Source: Mesostigma viride (Eukaryota > Streptophyta > Mesostigmatophyceae > Mesostigmatales > Mesostigmataceae). From it: a stretch of 64,000 nt of DNA. The notes under the pieces are model-generated. The model made no database searches and had not been told where the DNA came from. It saw only the letters and a list, made by a program, of their open reading frames with translations. Each line of letters opens with the position of its first letter. Within the stretch, counting starts at the first letter, position 1. The stretch is from contig RPFO01000392.1 in assembly GCA_009746045.1 (NCBI GenBank), positions 1,722,464-1,786,463 of the forward strand. The letters are read 5' to 3'. Shown one piece after another: positions 10,777-20,661 of this stretch. The translations under genes were made by a program, and so were the position numbers.

Positions 10777-12101
10777 CAGTGATGCGCCATACGCCGTATT
10801 ATACGCCGTATTTAGCGTATTATGCGCGATACGCAAGCGGCGCGTACGAAAATGGGGTACTTTTATACGCAACGCGTATTTTTGCGCATTTTTGCGTATT
10901 TTCGCGTATTTTTGGCGTGTTTTTGGCTTACGTGGTGGGTTTTGGCATCATTTTACAGCCCGCGTTGCTTGCCTAGACTGCGGCGCGCCGACCTGTAGTA
11001 GGAACAAATAATTGTGTGATGAGCTAGCTAGTGTATAATGCACTAAAGCTAAAAGCGCGTTCATTGTGACTTGTGAAGGCGGGAATGTGAAGGCGGGAAG
11101 GCTGAAGATTCATCATCAAGAAGGTGATAAGGTGTGCCAGCAACGTCGTGGTCGTCTGGCACCTATATTGTAGCATATCGACATCCAGGCATGGCTGACA
11201 CGAATGAGTCGATGGAACACGATGATGATGTGCGGCCCGATGAAGAAGACGCCACATCCGAAACTGTCTGGACATACATTAGCAAAGAGCGCATCCTCAA
11301 GAATGGGCAGCAGACAAATAACTACTACATGGATGATGGAGTACTCCGTTACAGGCTGCTGGTCGAGCAGGCGGAGAAGGAAAGCAATACCAGGAAGAGG
11401 AAGGCGACTAGTGACGCCAAGAAGCAGGCTGATGTGCGGGCGGCACTTAAAGACAGGCTTGCAGACGTTGTAGAAACCGACGCCTCTAACTGGGTGTCCG
11501 CTCATGCCAGCAACACCTCGGGGCGCGCTGCTGGGGCGGCTGGGCCAAGCGGATCATCAAAGGGCCAATCCACCGACGGTAATTTGCCCGCACCTTATGG
11601 GCTCAGCAAAGAGCAGCTGGACGAGGAGCTGTGCGAGGCATTCATTTGCGCCTTTCAATGCCATCGACGCCCTTCAATGTCATCGACACCTCGGGGCAAT
11701 GTATAGTGCATTCATATCTTGAGTTCTACAAATTTATTATCCTTTCAAGTGAGTTGTGAATTGATACGTACTGGTATTGATACTGAGTTGCATGTTGTCT
11801 CGATTTTGAAGAGAAACTATCAAGTTAGACCGTTAGAAACTATGCTTGTATTTCTAGGTAGTGCATGATGACAATGCCAAGGTCATGCTATATATGTCAT
11901 GTATAGCCAAAAGGTATGGCAAAATTAACACCAGCAGACCATGCTTGGTTGCTCAGAATGTTGAAAACCCCTCAAAACCATGCCAAAAAAGGGGTTTTCA
12001 ACAGTTAGCGTACGATTAGCGTATAATACATTATACACCGCGTATTATACATTATACACCTGGGGCCGCGTACGACGCGTATCGCGTATGGCGCATCACT
12101 G
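10777..12101. mobile_element. hAT-2, DNA transposon with CAGTG...CACTG ends
   Basis: An 18-bp perfect terminal inverted repeat, CAGTGATGCGCCATACGC at 10777-10794, has its mirror copy ending at 12101. The flanks are an 8-bp target duplication with one mismatch (GTGGCGCC at 10769-10776; CTGGCGCC at 12102-12109). The CAGTG end plus 8-bp target is diagnostic of the hAT superfamily. Both subterminal regions are crowded with GCGTAT/ATACGC hexamers (about 10788-10920 and 12008-12095), likely transposase-binding arrays. There is one plus-strand ORF inside, but no recognisable DDE core, so the element is probably non-autonomous. Confidence 0.8.
11191..11706 (+). CDS. Unknown ORF inside hAT-2 (171 aa)
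   Basis: ATG at 11191 begins a 171-codon frame: an acidic N-terminus (MADTNESMEHDDD), a segment ETVWTYISKERILKNGQQ that could be the start of a degenerate BED-like region, a Lys/Arg-rich helix (NTRKRKATSDAKKQA), then a Gly/Ser-rich tail. No zinc-ligand cysteines or transposase catalytic motifs are visible. It may be the first part of a hAT transposase whose remainder is deleted, or a sequence captured by the transposon. Confidence 0.4.
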   Translation: MADTNESMEHDDDVRPDEEDATSETVWTYISKERILKNGQQTNNYYMDDGVLRYRLLVEQAEKESNTRKRKATSDAKKQADVRAALKDRLADVVETDASNWVSAHASNTSGRAAGAAGPSGSSKGQSTDGNLPAPYGLSKEQLDEELCEAFICAFQCHRRPSMSSTPRGNV

Positions 12102-12109
12102 CTGGCGCC

Positions 12110-12295
12110 CCACGAGCCGGTGCCAGAAGACGCGGTCCTGGAGTTCATGCGTACACCGCAGCCAGACCGAGCAAGGCGAGGAGCGGCATTGCTGCAAGCG
12201 CGCCAGCGAGTAATCGCTGGTGCAGACACCCCTTACCCACCACCCCCCACACCCACACCCACTTTGCAGACCGACACGGACCTCGAGCTGCAGCC
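12110..12295 (+). pseudogene. E1 ORF0 tail / gag leader
   Basis: After the hAT-2 target duplication a plus-strand frame (PEDAVLEFMRTPQPDRARRG, then Pro/Thr-rich) runs into the gag start region. It looks protein-like but is not in frame with the ORF0 piece that ends at 10776, so at least one indel lies between. It may belong to ORF0 or to an N-terminal extension of gag. Confidence 0.35.
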
Positions 12296-13811
12296 ATGGA
12301 CCGCATTGCCGCACTGCTACACCAGGAGCTGGATGCAGCGGGGGCCAACCCGGCCAAGCGGGTGCGGGCAGCAGAAGCAGTAGAGCAACTTCTGAGGGCC
12401 GCCAAGAGGGTTCGTCAAGGAAAGTGGCAGGCGGGGTGTGGACCATCGTCTTCACACCAGCGGTCGCATCCAGAGGAGGATGGCGACGAGGGGAAGGACG
12501 GGGGAGCACCAGGGGGAGGGGCACCCTCAAGCACCGGGGGTATGGCGGGCGGCACCAACGCTGGAGCGACAACCCAGCAGCAGCAGCAGCCACAGCAACA
12601 GCAGCAGCAGCAGCAGCAGCAGCGGCAGCACCAGCAACAGCAACCGCAGCAGCAGCAGCAGCAGCAGCAACCCCAACCACAAGCGACTGTCGCTGTACCA
12701 CAGCGACCCAGGTTTGATGCATCACTTAGGGAGGATAGGATTACCTTCCCAGGTCTAGCTGAGGGGTTTGTGCAGGAGGATGCACTTGAGTTCCTTTTCA
12801 AAATAGAACATTCCTGGTCCCATGACAACATCCGTGATTGGTTTCCTGCTTTTAGGGTGTCTAACACGGTACACCAATCTGCACCTAGCATAAAGCAAAT
12901 GGTACAGATGTATGAGAGGAAAGCCAGCACACCTGGGGCAGAGGAGGTGCAAGTCTTCACAGAATTTATAGCAGACCTGAAAGGATTGTTGACTAAGGGG
13001 GAACACCTGCAGGCTATCAAGGGGTTCAACTACGTTGGCCTAACCATGGTTGGCATCGTACAAAGTCAATAAGTCTGACTACGTACGTGACAACAAACAG
13101 TATGTCCTGTACATAGACAGGGACGAGGAGTTGAAGAAATTAAACTCCAAGTACCTAGTCCATCAGTGGCTCACCAAAGCTGAGCTGGACAAGAACACCA
13201 ATGCAGTCCTGCTGGCTGGCCTTAAAGACAAGTGGGATGACTTTAGGGGGGCCATGTTGTTTATTCAGCAGAGCTTAGAACCCTTTTCCACTGTCAAGGA
13301 AGCCAAGGTCAACAAGGTGCAAGGGGGGGGAAATCAGGACGGTGCAGGTCCTAGCAGGAAGAAGTTAATCAAGGAGGTGGTGGCTCAGGTCAAGGCAGTG
13401 TTCAAGGGTCCCCAGCACGGTAAAAAGGCAGGGGGGTCATCCAAGCAGCAGGGTAAGTCAGACAAGGGGGGGAAGGGGAACCCAGGCAGTAAGGCAGGGT
13501 CCTCCCAGGGGCCTAGCCAGAAAGGTAAGCCTCATGACTCCACTTTGTACTGCACCAGATGCTCATGCAAGGGGCATGAAAGGGATGATTGCTGGAAGGG
13601 CAAACCCGAGCATGGATCTGATGTTGATGTGTGCCCAGGTTGCTGGGAGCCCCGCCACCCGTTACCTGCATGCAGGGGGACGCTGCAACAAGCCCAGGAA
13701 GGGAGCCACACGGGGCGCCCCTCAAGCAAGCCAGCACTCAGGACGACTGTAAGTCTCCTGTACCCTGGTTTCTCAATGGCCGTGTACCTTCAATTGCTCT
13801 GTGTTGCCTGA
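12296..13811 (+). pseudogene. E1 gag with poly-Gln tract and two zinc knuckles
   Basis: Starts at ATG 12296 (MDRIAALLHQELDAAGAN). Two overlapping frames (12296-13072, 13050-13811) need one shift near 13045. Content in order: an N-terminal helical segment; a Gly/Ser-rich stretch; a glutamine tract encoded by CAG/CAA repeats (about 12575-12680); a predicted helical capsid region (RITFPGLAEGFVQEDALEF ... KDKWDDFRGAMLF); a Lys/Gly-rich basic linker; and two CX2CX4HX4C zinc knuckles, CTRCSCKGHERDDC and CPGCWEPRHPLPAC. Gag packages element RNA in cytoplasmic virus-like particles, with knuckles binding RNA. A second shift near 13800 leads into the integrase frame. The poly-Gln expansion is not present in the E2 gag, which has Asn runs instead. 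Confidence 0.8.
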
Positions 13812-15114
13812 CAGTGAGGAAGTGGACTGGGACCTGGCTTATGACATGACGTTAGCACAGGTGGCCCAAGATCCCACTATAGCCTCCTTAGACGCAGCAG
13901 CAGATAAGGTTATATCCTATGCCAGGTTAGCCCAACAGCTACACAAGGCAATGGGGCATGAGGCAGTGGCAGAAAGGCTGGCCAACAAAATTGATGGCCG
14001 TGACCTGGAACAGATGTGCAGGCATGTCAGGAAGCACTGTGAAGCGTGCCAACTGCATGCACCTAAACCCAAGAGATGGCATGTGGCCACCCCACCACTG
14101 GCTAGAGGAAAGCTAGTAGGGGATGTGATACACGTGGTGAAGGACACGGTGTATTACTTGGTCCTAAAAGATGCCTGGTCTAGGTTTGTGGTGATAGAAC
14201 CCTTGCCAGGCATGGCCAATGAACAACTGCACAGAGCCCTGCTGATTGCACTAGCACGGTATCATCCTCAGGAAAAATTAATGCTGGATCAGCAGTTCAC
14301 GTGGATACAAGATTATCCTGATCTGCCCAAGATAGACATTGCTGGGGCTCAAGATCATGAACGCCAGGGGATGATTGAACGTACCATGCGTGCTATCAGG
14401 GACCTCATAAAGAAAAATGAGTCCAGGACAGCAGAGTCTGGGAGCTATGCTGATAGGACAGCGTGGGCAGCTGAGGTGTGCAGAACTCTGAACACCAAAC
14501 CCCTCATGTCTTCTCCTTTTGGTGAAATCACATCAATTGGCCTGCAATCAGGTAGCTACTCTCAGGAGGTACTAGACCACTACAACACGCAAAGGCAACA
14601 CTTGGCCAAGTTGCTGGCAAAAAAGGATAAAAGTAATGCCAGGCCTGTGTTTGAAGTGGGGGATCAGGTACTCTACTATAGGGAGGGGGAAGGGAACAAA
14701 GCCCACTCTGGTAGATGGCATGGTCCAGCTGAAATCATCAGGTTGTCAGAAACAGGTGACACGGTGACTATTCAGCATCACAGAGAGCGAATGGTTGGCA
14801 AGCATAGACTGAAGCTTTATTACCCTCCTTTGGCAGACGTGTCAGGGGTAGAATTCTTGGACATGGATTCAGAGCCTCAGTCTGGTGGGTTGGTCTCACC
14901 CAGTGAACTGGCCAGGGACATAGCTGATGCAAGCAACACAACCATAGACGCTCCTGTGTTCCTCAGTGGTGCAGCCCCACCACAGCCCAATGGTCCACTG
15001 GGCAGGAGGAACGTGCACTGGATGAGCAGCAGGTCGCTCCTCCCTCATCTCAGGAACAGCCACACGAAGCAGCAGATCCTGTTGTCCCCAGGAATAAATT
15101 TGCTGAGGCTCTAA
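13801..15114 (+). pseudogene. E1 integrase (HHCC, DD29E, SH3-like tail)
   Basis: The 437-codon frame directly follows gag, ahead of the protease. It has an HHCC zinc module (H48, H53, C80, C83 in frame numbering), then an RNase H-like core with D108 (GDVIHVV), D163 (LMLDQQF) and E193 (GMIERTMRAI). There are 29 residues between D163 and E193, against 35 in the copia element C1 of this window. After the core, FEVGDQVLYY ... RWHGPAEIIRL ... VGKHRLKLYYP resembles the SH3-like/GPY-F tail seen in gypsy integrases. Integrase joins the cDNA ends to target DNA. The frame runs off into unrelated codons after about 15040; the genuine frame continues toward the protease. Known copia polyproteins have protease before integrase. 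Confidence 0.85.
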
Positions 15115-15515
15115 AAGCTCTACATAGAGCACACACTGCCAAGGCACAAATGGCAGCAGGTGCAGCACAAGTCAATGCTGTGGGTGAATCTAACCAGGAT
15201 CCCAGTATTCTGGCAGTAGACACACAGGCACAGGTGAGCATCATCAGTGCACAAGCTGTATCTGGCCTAAGTCTGCAACGCTCGCCCTGGGCTAGAGTGT
15301 CAGATTTTTCAGGCAAAACAAAAATGGCAGTCAAAGGCCAAGTGCTAATTCCCATTCTGGGTGTGCCCACTCCCTTCCAGGTAGTAGAGGGCTACAAGGG
15401 GAATGCACTGCTGGGGGAACCATTTGTCTCATACCCTGGAGTAGTCATCTCAGCTGGGAGGTTGAGCGTGACTGGGTGGGGCAGGTCACCCTGGACCATT
15501 TCAAAATTCCTTTAA
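15110..15515 (+). pseudogene. E1 retropepsin-like domain, DTQA active site
   Basis: This frame reads through LAVDTQAQVSIIS, G-rich beta strands (VSDFSGKTKMAVKGQVLIPILG) and a LLGEPF motif. That is the layout of a retroviral-type aspartic protease: DTG loop, flap, then (I/L)LG. The catalytic Asp (about 15219) and Thr are present, but the Gly of DTG is replaced by Gln. The domain lies between integrase and reverse transcriptase, whereas the standard copia position is before integrase. The sister element E2 has DTNS at the same place, so the change is unlikely to be simple decay. Maturation of the gag-pol polyprotein would be its role if active. Confidence 0.75.
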
Positions 15516-15660
15516 CACAGATCAGTGATGGCTGGAAGCAGCCATCAATGCTGTCAACATAAAATACCTCCCAGGTCAGGAACCCTGTGTTGATTCCCTC
15601 ATTCATTCTCAGAAGCTACACCCCTCTGCGTTTGGGCTTGGTAGATGGGACATTGCGTCC

Positions 15661-17202
15661 ATGTCTCCCTTGTCCTATGATGATGTGGTCAAAGACTGTC
15701 AAACGCAGATTGGTTTTCTGAAATGGATGGAAGCCTTTAACAGGGCTAGAGAGGAATGGGTTTGTCCTGATCCACGTAGTAAGTCCCAGGTACCACCTGT
15801 AACACCGATTGAGGCACTGCCACAAGGGGCCAGAAAGCTCAGACTGAAGTTTGTCTGCAAGCATAAACCCCAGGCAGATGGGACACCTCCCATTTTTCAT
15901 GCCAGACCTTGTGTCACGGAGTTCAGGGGCTCCACTGAGCTAACAGAGGCTGAACTGTATACCCCTGGTATTCAGCAGACGTCTCTTAAGGTCCTGTTGG
16001 CCACTTTCCTTCACCATCTGAATGCTGGCAAGGACTACGTGTGTAAAGCCACTGACATTAAACGAGCCTTCCTTAAAGGCAACCCTGACATAGCCCAAAA
16101 GGTGTGGAGGGGTCAAGTCTATGTGGTAAACACTCCCAAAGTCTGGTCTGGGGACATCAAGGAACCTCACCTAAGGCCTAACTTGGGGGTAGAAGGGCTT
16201 CAGTCAGCACCTAAAATTTTTAGGCTGTCTGCCCAAGAGGTCTTCCTGAAGCTGGGGGCCCAGTATGATGATATTGACCCTTGTTTCTTCACCATCCCTC
16301 ATCCTGCTGGTATGATGATGTTTGTGTGGCATGGGGATGATCAGCTCATTACTGGTCCCAGGGCAGCCGTGGAGGATTTTATTGCTCAAGTGTCTGCTAG
16401 CTTTGAATTAGGCAAGCAGCTGGAGCTGGGGAAAGATCCTGTCAAGTTCTGTGGCATCATTCTGAACCTGTTTAAGGAGCAGAAGGAGTGGGTGTGTTCT
16501 CTCAAAGCATCCCCTGAATACGTCACGTCTTGCAAAGATGTTCTCCCCTCTGACATCACTCCTGCTCTCTGTCCCACTATTAGGGGTAAGCTAGGTTAGC
16601 TGTGTGCCACGTGTGCTCCTCATCTGGCAGTGGTCAGCAGAGTGGATGATGATGTCCTAATGGAGGTGGGGTCTAGGGCTATTAAACAGGTGTTGCATGA
16701 TGGCCCTCCCCTTATTCTTCATGCCTTGGATCTGTTCCAACCCATCCACATCACATGCATGATGGACAGCTCCATGGAGTCACGGGTAGTCACTAGGGTA
16801 CAAGCTAGAGAGGCAGGTCTCTTTATGTTGTCTAACCCCACTGGCAAGCAGTCTTTGGTTTCCTGGTTCAGCAGACTCCACAAACGCAAGGCAGTCAGCA
16901 GCAATGTAGCAGAATGCCGTGCTGTGGTCTCATCTGTGTTGCATGCCAGGTATTTGAACCATCTGCTGGTGTGGTTGCAGCATCAGGCTGGTAGTTATGC
17001 TGGTGTCAAATCCCATCTGCTGACTGACAGTCAATCCCTTCTCTCTTTCCTGGACAACCCCTTGGCTGTGCACACTGATTTGGACTGGATTGTCCTCAAG
17101 CAGGAGTGTACCTATCTGGAGTCCAAGACTCACATCAGAGACCCTGACAATGCAGCTGATGCACTCACAAAAGTGCCACAGGCCAAACTTTTTCCTAGCT
17201 AA
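15661..17202 (+). pseudogene. E1 reverse transcriptase and RNase H (HGDD)
   Basis: One frame is interrupted by an in-frame TAG at 16597-16599. The reverse transcriptase shows TDIKRAFLKGNPDIAQ (copia motif A, D132 of the frame) and FVWHGDDQLITGP in place of the usual YVDD box, with both Asp retained. RNase H follows with the four acidic residues in MMDSSMES, VAECRA, LLTDSQS and NAADALTK, all copia-like (SWFSRLHKRKAVSS corresponds to SW.SKKQ..VALSS). The N-terminal part of the reverse transcriptase lies in another frame upstream (about 15540-15660). The enzyme would copy element RNA into cDNA inside particles. The nonsense codon, plus the shifts upstream, makes this copy inactive. Confidence 0.88.
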
Positions 17203-17699
17203 CCCCATTTTCCTAGCTAACCCCATTTTAGGTCCCTTGGGGTCACGTCGCGAAGCGGTTGGCTGCAGGGCCTCAGTATAGAGTCCTATACACGCTGATG
17301 AACCCGTATAACGGCAGAGGGTGAAGTGCCTCAGCCTAGGGTTGTTAGCACCAGATAGGAGGGTGGTCATGGGGTGGCAGGGACTGAAGTGTCCAACCCG
17401 TAAGACTCTCTTTGCGTCATTAAAGATTGAGGTCAGAAGGGTCCTCCTTTATTGATGGCTTGTTCTTTGTCAATAAAATGTGTGGTTCTATTTTTCTGAC
17501 ATGGTTTTCCCAAATACAGGCATCCAACCAGTGTGGATGTTATATCCAACACGGAGGAGCTATGGGCGCTTTTAATAATGCATCTCTTTCAGTGTCCTGG
17601 TTGTCCCTGTGGGGAACCTTGTTTATAAGTCGTGGTTGGCATATGAGTGGGTTGTGGGAAGAGTCTTCCCCTCACTCCCCAAAGAAAAGTAATAATGGG
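17203..17699 (+). other. E1 3' non-coding region
   Basis: No coding sequence after the RNase H stop. It begins with a tandem duplication of TTCCTAGCTAACCCCATTTT (about 17190-17229) that also supplies the stop codon. A purine-rich stretch, AAAGAAAAGTAATAATGGG, directly precedes the 3' LTR and is the best polypurine-tract candidate. Confidence 0.6.
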
Positions 17700-18231
17700 A
17701 GTTATTCTAGGGCTTCAGGCCTAGACTATCAGTACACGTGGCGTTGTCCCCGTCTCCCAAGTGGGATACGGACATGGACGGTGGTGTAGTACACTGGACA
17801 TATCTCTACTAGGGTTTAGATCCGCACGTGCCATATTGGGCACGTGGGTGCTAGATATTAGCACTGAGATATGTAGGGCACACGCACGTGGGTACTCACG
17901 CACGTGGTAGGGTTAATTATGAGCTGTGAGGCAGACCACAAGGTGGGCTGCAGTGCTAGTCCTGTACGGAGGTCCTAGGGGAGGTCCAGGACCATCCACG
18001 TAGTGCTGCTAGGCAGTCGTTGCCTGTGGGCATCGTATCAGTCCTAGCTGGAGTAGATCTAGCTGGACGGAGCCAGCACCTCATTGGTTAGCACTAGTGC
18101 AGGATAGCTAGGTTACCCTAACCTACGTGCCCATGCAATCCAGCTTGGCAAGCTTGCATGGATTGATATATGCCAGCTAGCCATTGCATAATCCAACACA
18201 CGTTCGCTTTCATCGCACAAGTGCATTAACT
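17700..18231 (+). repeat. E1 3' LTR
   Basis: AGTTATTCTAGGG ... GCATTAACT, followed directly by the target duplication AGCAG (18232-18236). It differs from the 5' LTR by several short indels, for example an extra CTAG block near 18176-18179. Confidence 0.9.
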
Positions 18232-18236
18232 AGCAG

Positions 18237-20661
18237 GACATCCAAAAAGACCCAGGAAGGCTCAGTATTACGTATGCTGAGTTAGGACCACCTGGCCCCG
18301 AGCCCAGTCCAAGAAGCCACAGGCAAAGAGCCGAAGGAAAGGCTCTACCGCGATCAAACAGAGAGCCCGAAGGAGTAGGCGCTGATACCGGATCCGATGT
18401 CGCAGACCCGTCGGGAAGAACAGATCTAGCAGAGGCTCCACATTAGCCGGCCACAATCTGATGTGCCGGATCTCACGTGAGCGCCACCGACGAGCACACT
18501 GTCGCGACCCAAACGTCTCTAGATACTCACTAGCCCGAGGGGGAGGATGACCACGGGAGTCCAGGCCCTGGCCCGGAAGAGGCACTGGGCGGCGGGCCAA
18601 CAGCTAGGATGGGCTGCAGGTGCACCGCACCGTACGTACTAAGCACCGGGCGCGGCAGGGTACTCGACCGTAAGGGCATCGGAAGCCATGATGCCCAGAG
18701 GCGGAGGGTAAGCCCACTGGTAACCACCGTAGGTGTCTAAGTCGTTATGACGCCTCGCCCAGCGATAGAGGACGCGACGAACCAGGATCTCACCCTGGAA
18801 CAGAGGATCAGCTACAATAACCATGTCAAACGGAGGCCGATCAGTATCAATGGGTAGGTTACAGTCCCGTGGCGCCCGACACACCTGGGAAAACCCATAG
18901 GACATGGGTGAAATGGACAGCTCCGGAGCGACGCGCGGGAGGTCACACTGTCGGCACGCAAGCGCTGACATACCATATCCGGGAACGGGCGAATCTCGCG
19001 ACTCCAGCGTAAAATGCACCAGTGCGGAGGGGGCACGTTCCCGGTCGCCCTGGAACTGAACTCCCGTAGGGAGTCGGCAGCGCGGAGAGCGCGCTGATCA
19101 ACACCGCTGCATGGTCCTAACAACCGTAGCCAGCGAGCGAGCCGGGCCGAAGGGGCAGGATCGAACCGAAACAGGGGTAGGATCCTGCACAGGCGCAGAG
19201 GGAGCCGGCACCGCAGGAGGCCGGCCGCGACGGACCTGCAACCGCGGCTGACGGCATGGCCTCCGCTGGAGGCGCACCCTCGGGCCACATGTTGAAAATT
19301 GGGCCCGTAGGGACAGGCACCTTACCATAAAACTGACTGCCATCAAGACTCCAGTCCGGCACTGGAATCCTCTGAGGGGGACCCCCCTCCCAGAGCCTGG
19401 GCAGCCCACTCGTGTCGCCAAAGAAGCCCCGCAACGGCTGCGACGGAGCTTGTTGGGAAGGCCCGGAAGCAGCGACGGCGGGCGAAATCACCGCGGCAGG
19501 AGACTCACGCGGAGGCACAGGTAAGGCGACCCCAGGCGCGGAGGCAGCAGGAGGCGTAGGAGCCGCAGCAGCAAACAAAACCGCAGCGACCGAGGGCTCG
19601 CCCTGGGGCGCAGGCGAAGCCGCAGTCGCCGAGGCAACAGGAGGGGTAGGCGAAGCAGCAGCCACAGGCGCCACACCAGGCGCAACGGCAGCGGGCGACT
19701 GAGACGCCATGAATGCCCCGAATGCCGAGGCTAAGGACTGGATCTAGGCCTGCATTGCAGACACGGTAGCCGCAAGATTGGCAGACTCTGGACCCACGTA
19801 CGTCCGGAGGGATAGGAGACGGCTCCACCGACACGCGTCTCGTCGACGCCGACGATGACGGAACAGGGGGAGGCGCCGACACTAAGAAGGAGTGGTAGGC
19901 AGTACCAAAGGTGACCTTAGTACCGATAGCAGCAACGAACTGCTGCCAAAAATCTGAAGTAAATAACTTATCTTTGTCAGAAATAAACTGCCTACTCAAA
20001 CCATGGTATCTATAAACATTACATGGAGGTATAGGCGGGCACAATCGCGTGCGGTGAGGTCAAGGGGACAAGGCACGAGATGGCACATACGCGTAAAGCG
20101 ATCTACAAACACAAGGATCTGAGCATTACCCTTATCATTCTTTCTAAAAGGTCCTACAAAATGCATCATAAGGGAATCCCATGGCATGATGCCAGGATCA
20201 GGAAGGGTCCTAGGCTCGGCTATCTGCCCTATGTACGTTGCTAGGTTTCATTTCCTGACAGGATTGGCAGGTCCTAACATATTCATCTACATCCTTTAAG
20301 AGGGAGGGCCAGTAGTAGGAACGGGTTACCAAATCCCGTACCCGTTTACCGCCCTGGTGAGCAGCTAAATCATGCAACTCAAAAAGCAAGGAGGAGCGAC
20401 AGATAGGAGGGACATAAAGGCGCCATTGAGGGGGAGAATCTGTTAACTGCACATATAAAAACCCACCTACAAACTTACAGGGGTATATTTACCTAACTGT
20501 TGGGGATGGGAGGCAATAGCAGCTAAAGCTTCCGGCTCAGTGGCCGTAAATCTACTGATAAGGCGTTCGAGATCAGAGGTAGGCATCGCTCCACAAGTAT
20601 CTACATCAGGTTTAACCCCTAAATGGGCGGAAATGCTGCCGATAAATCGGCAGTAACTCAC
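18237..20661 (-). pseudogene. Gypsy G2: integrase and C-terminal region
   Basis: Minus-strand continuation of G2 beyond E1. From high to low coordinates: remnants of the integrase zinc region (20452-20210: LHDLAAHQGGKRVRDLVTRSYYWPSLLKDVDEYVRTC.SC, an HHCC module); integrase core start (20187-19996: MPWDSLMMHFVGPF, LVFVDRFTRM) and second Asp region (20044-19850: ISDKDKLFTSDFWQQF, FGTAYHS); then a long Ala/Pro/Ser-rich segment (about 19710-19300); and a C-terminal block (IRHIRLWPANVE ... FLDWARGQVVLT, about 18500-18270) conserved with G1. Several stops and shifts are present. Nothing of gag, protease or reverse transcriptase remains; the copy breaks off near 20661. Closest relatives in the window are G1 and G3. 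Confidence 0.85.

Larger units (their letters stand above)
7685..18231 (+). mobile_element. LTR retroelement E1 with AGTT...AACT ends
   Basis: Complete but decayed element bounded by a 5-bp target duplication AGCAG (7680-7684 and 18232-18236) inside gypsy copy G2. The two LTRs (528 and 532 bp) both start AGTTATTCTAGGG and end GCATTAACT, so the ends form an AGTTA/TAACT inverted repeat instead of TG/CA. Order on the plus strand: 5' LTR, ORF0 (interrupted by two hAT elements), gag with two zinc knuckles, integrase, protease-like domain, reverse transcriptase, RNase H, about 0.5 kb non-coding, 3' LTR. Several frameshifts and one in-frame TAG show it is dead. The LTR differences (several small indels) show it is older than E2, C1 and G1. 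Reverse transcriptase and RNase H are copia-like; the domain order is not. Confidence 0.9.

Noticed and set aside
12415-13029. 204-codon antisense ORF with Cys runs opposite E1 gag
   Set aside because: The Cys run is the reverse complement of the CAG repeat; the frame is a shadow of gag.
18639-19019. G2 segment (GEILVRRVLYRWARRHNDLDTYGGYQW) as a chromodomain
   Set aside because: The spacing loosely recalls a chromodomain, but the aromatic-cage residues and the terminal TWEP-like motif are missing; left as unclassified C-terminal region.
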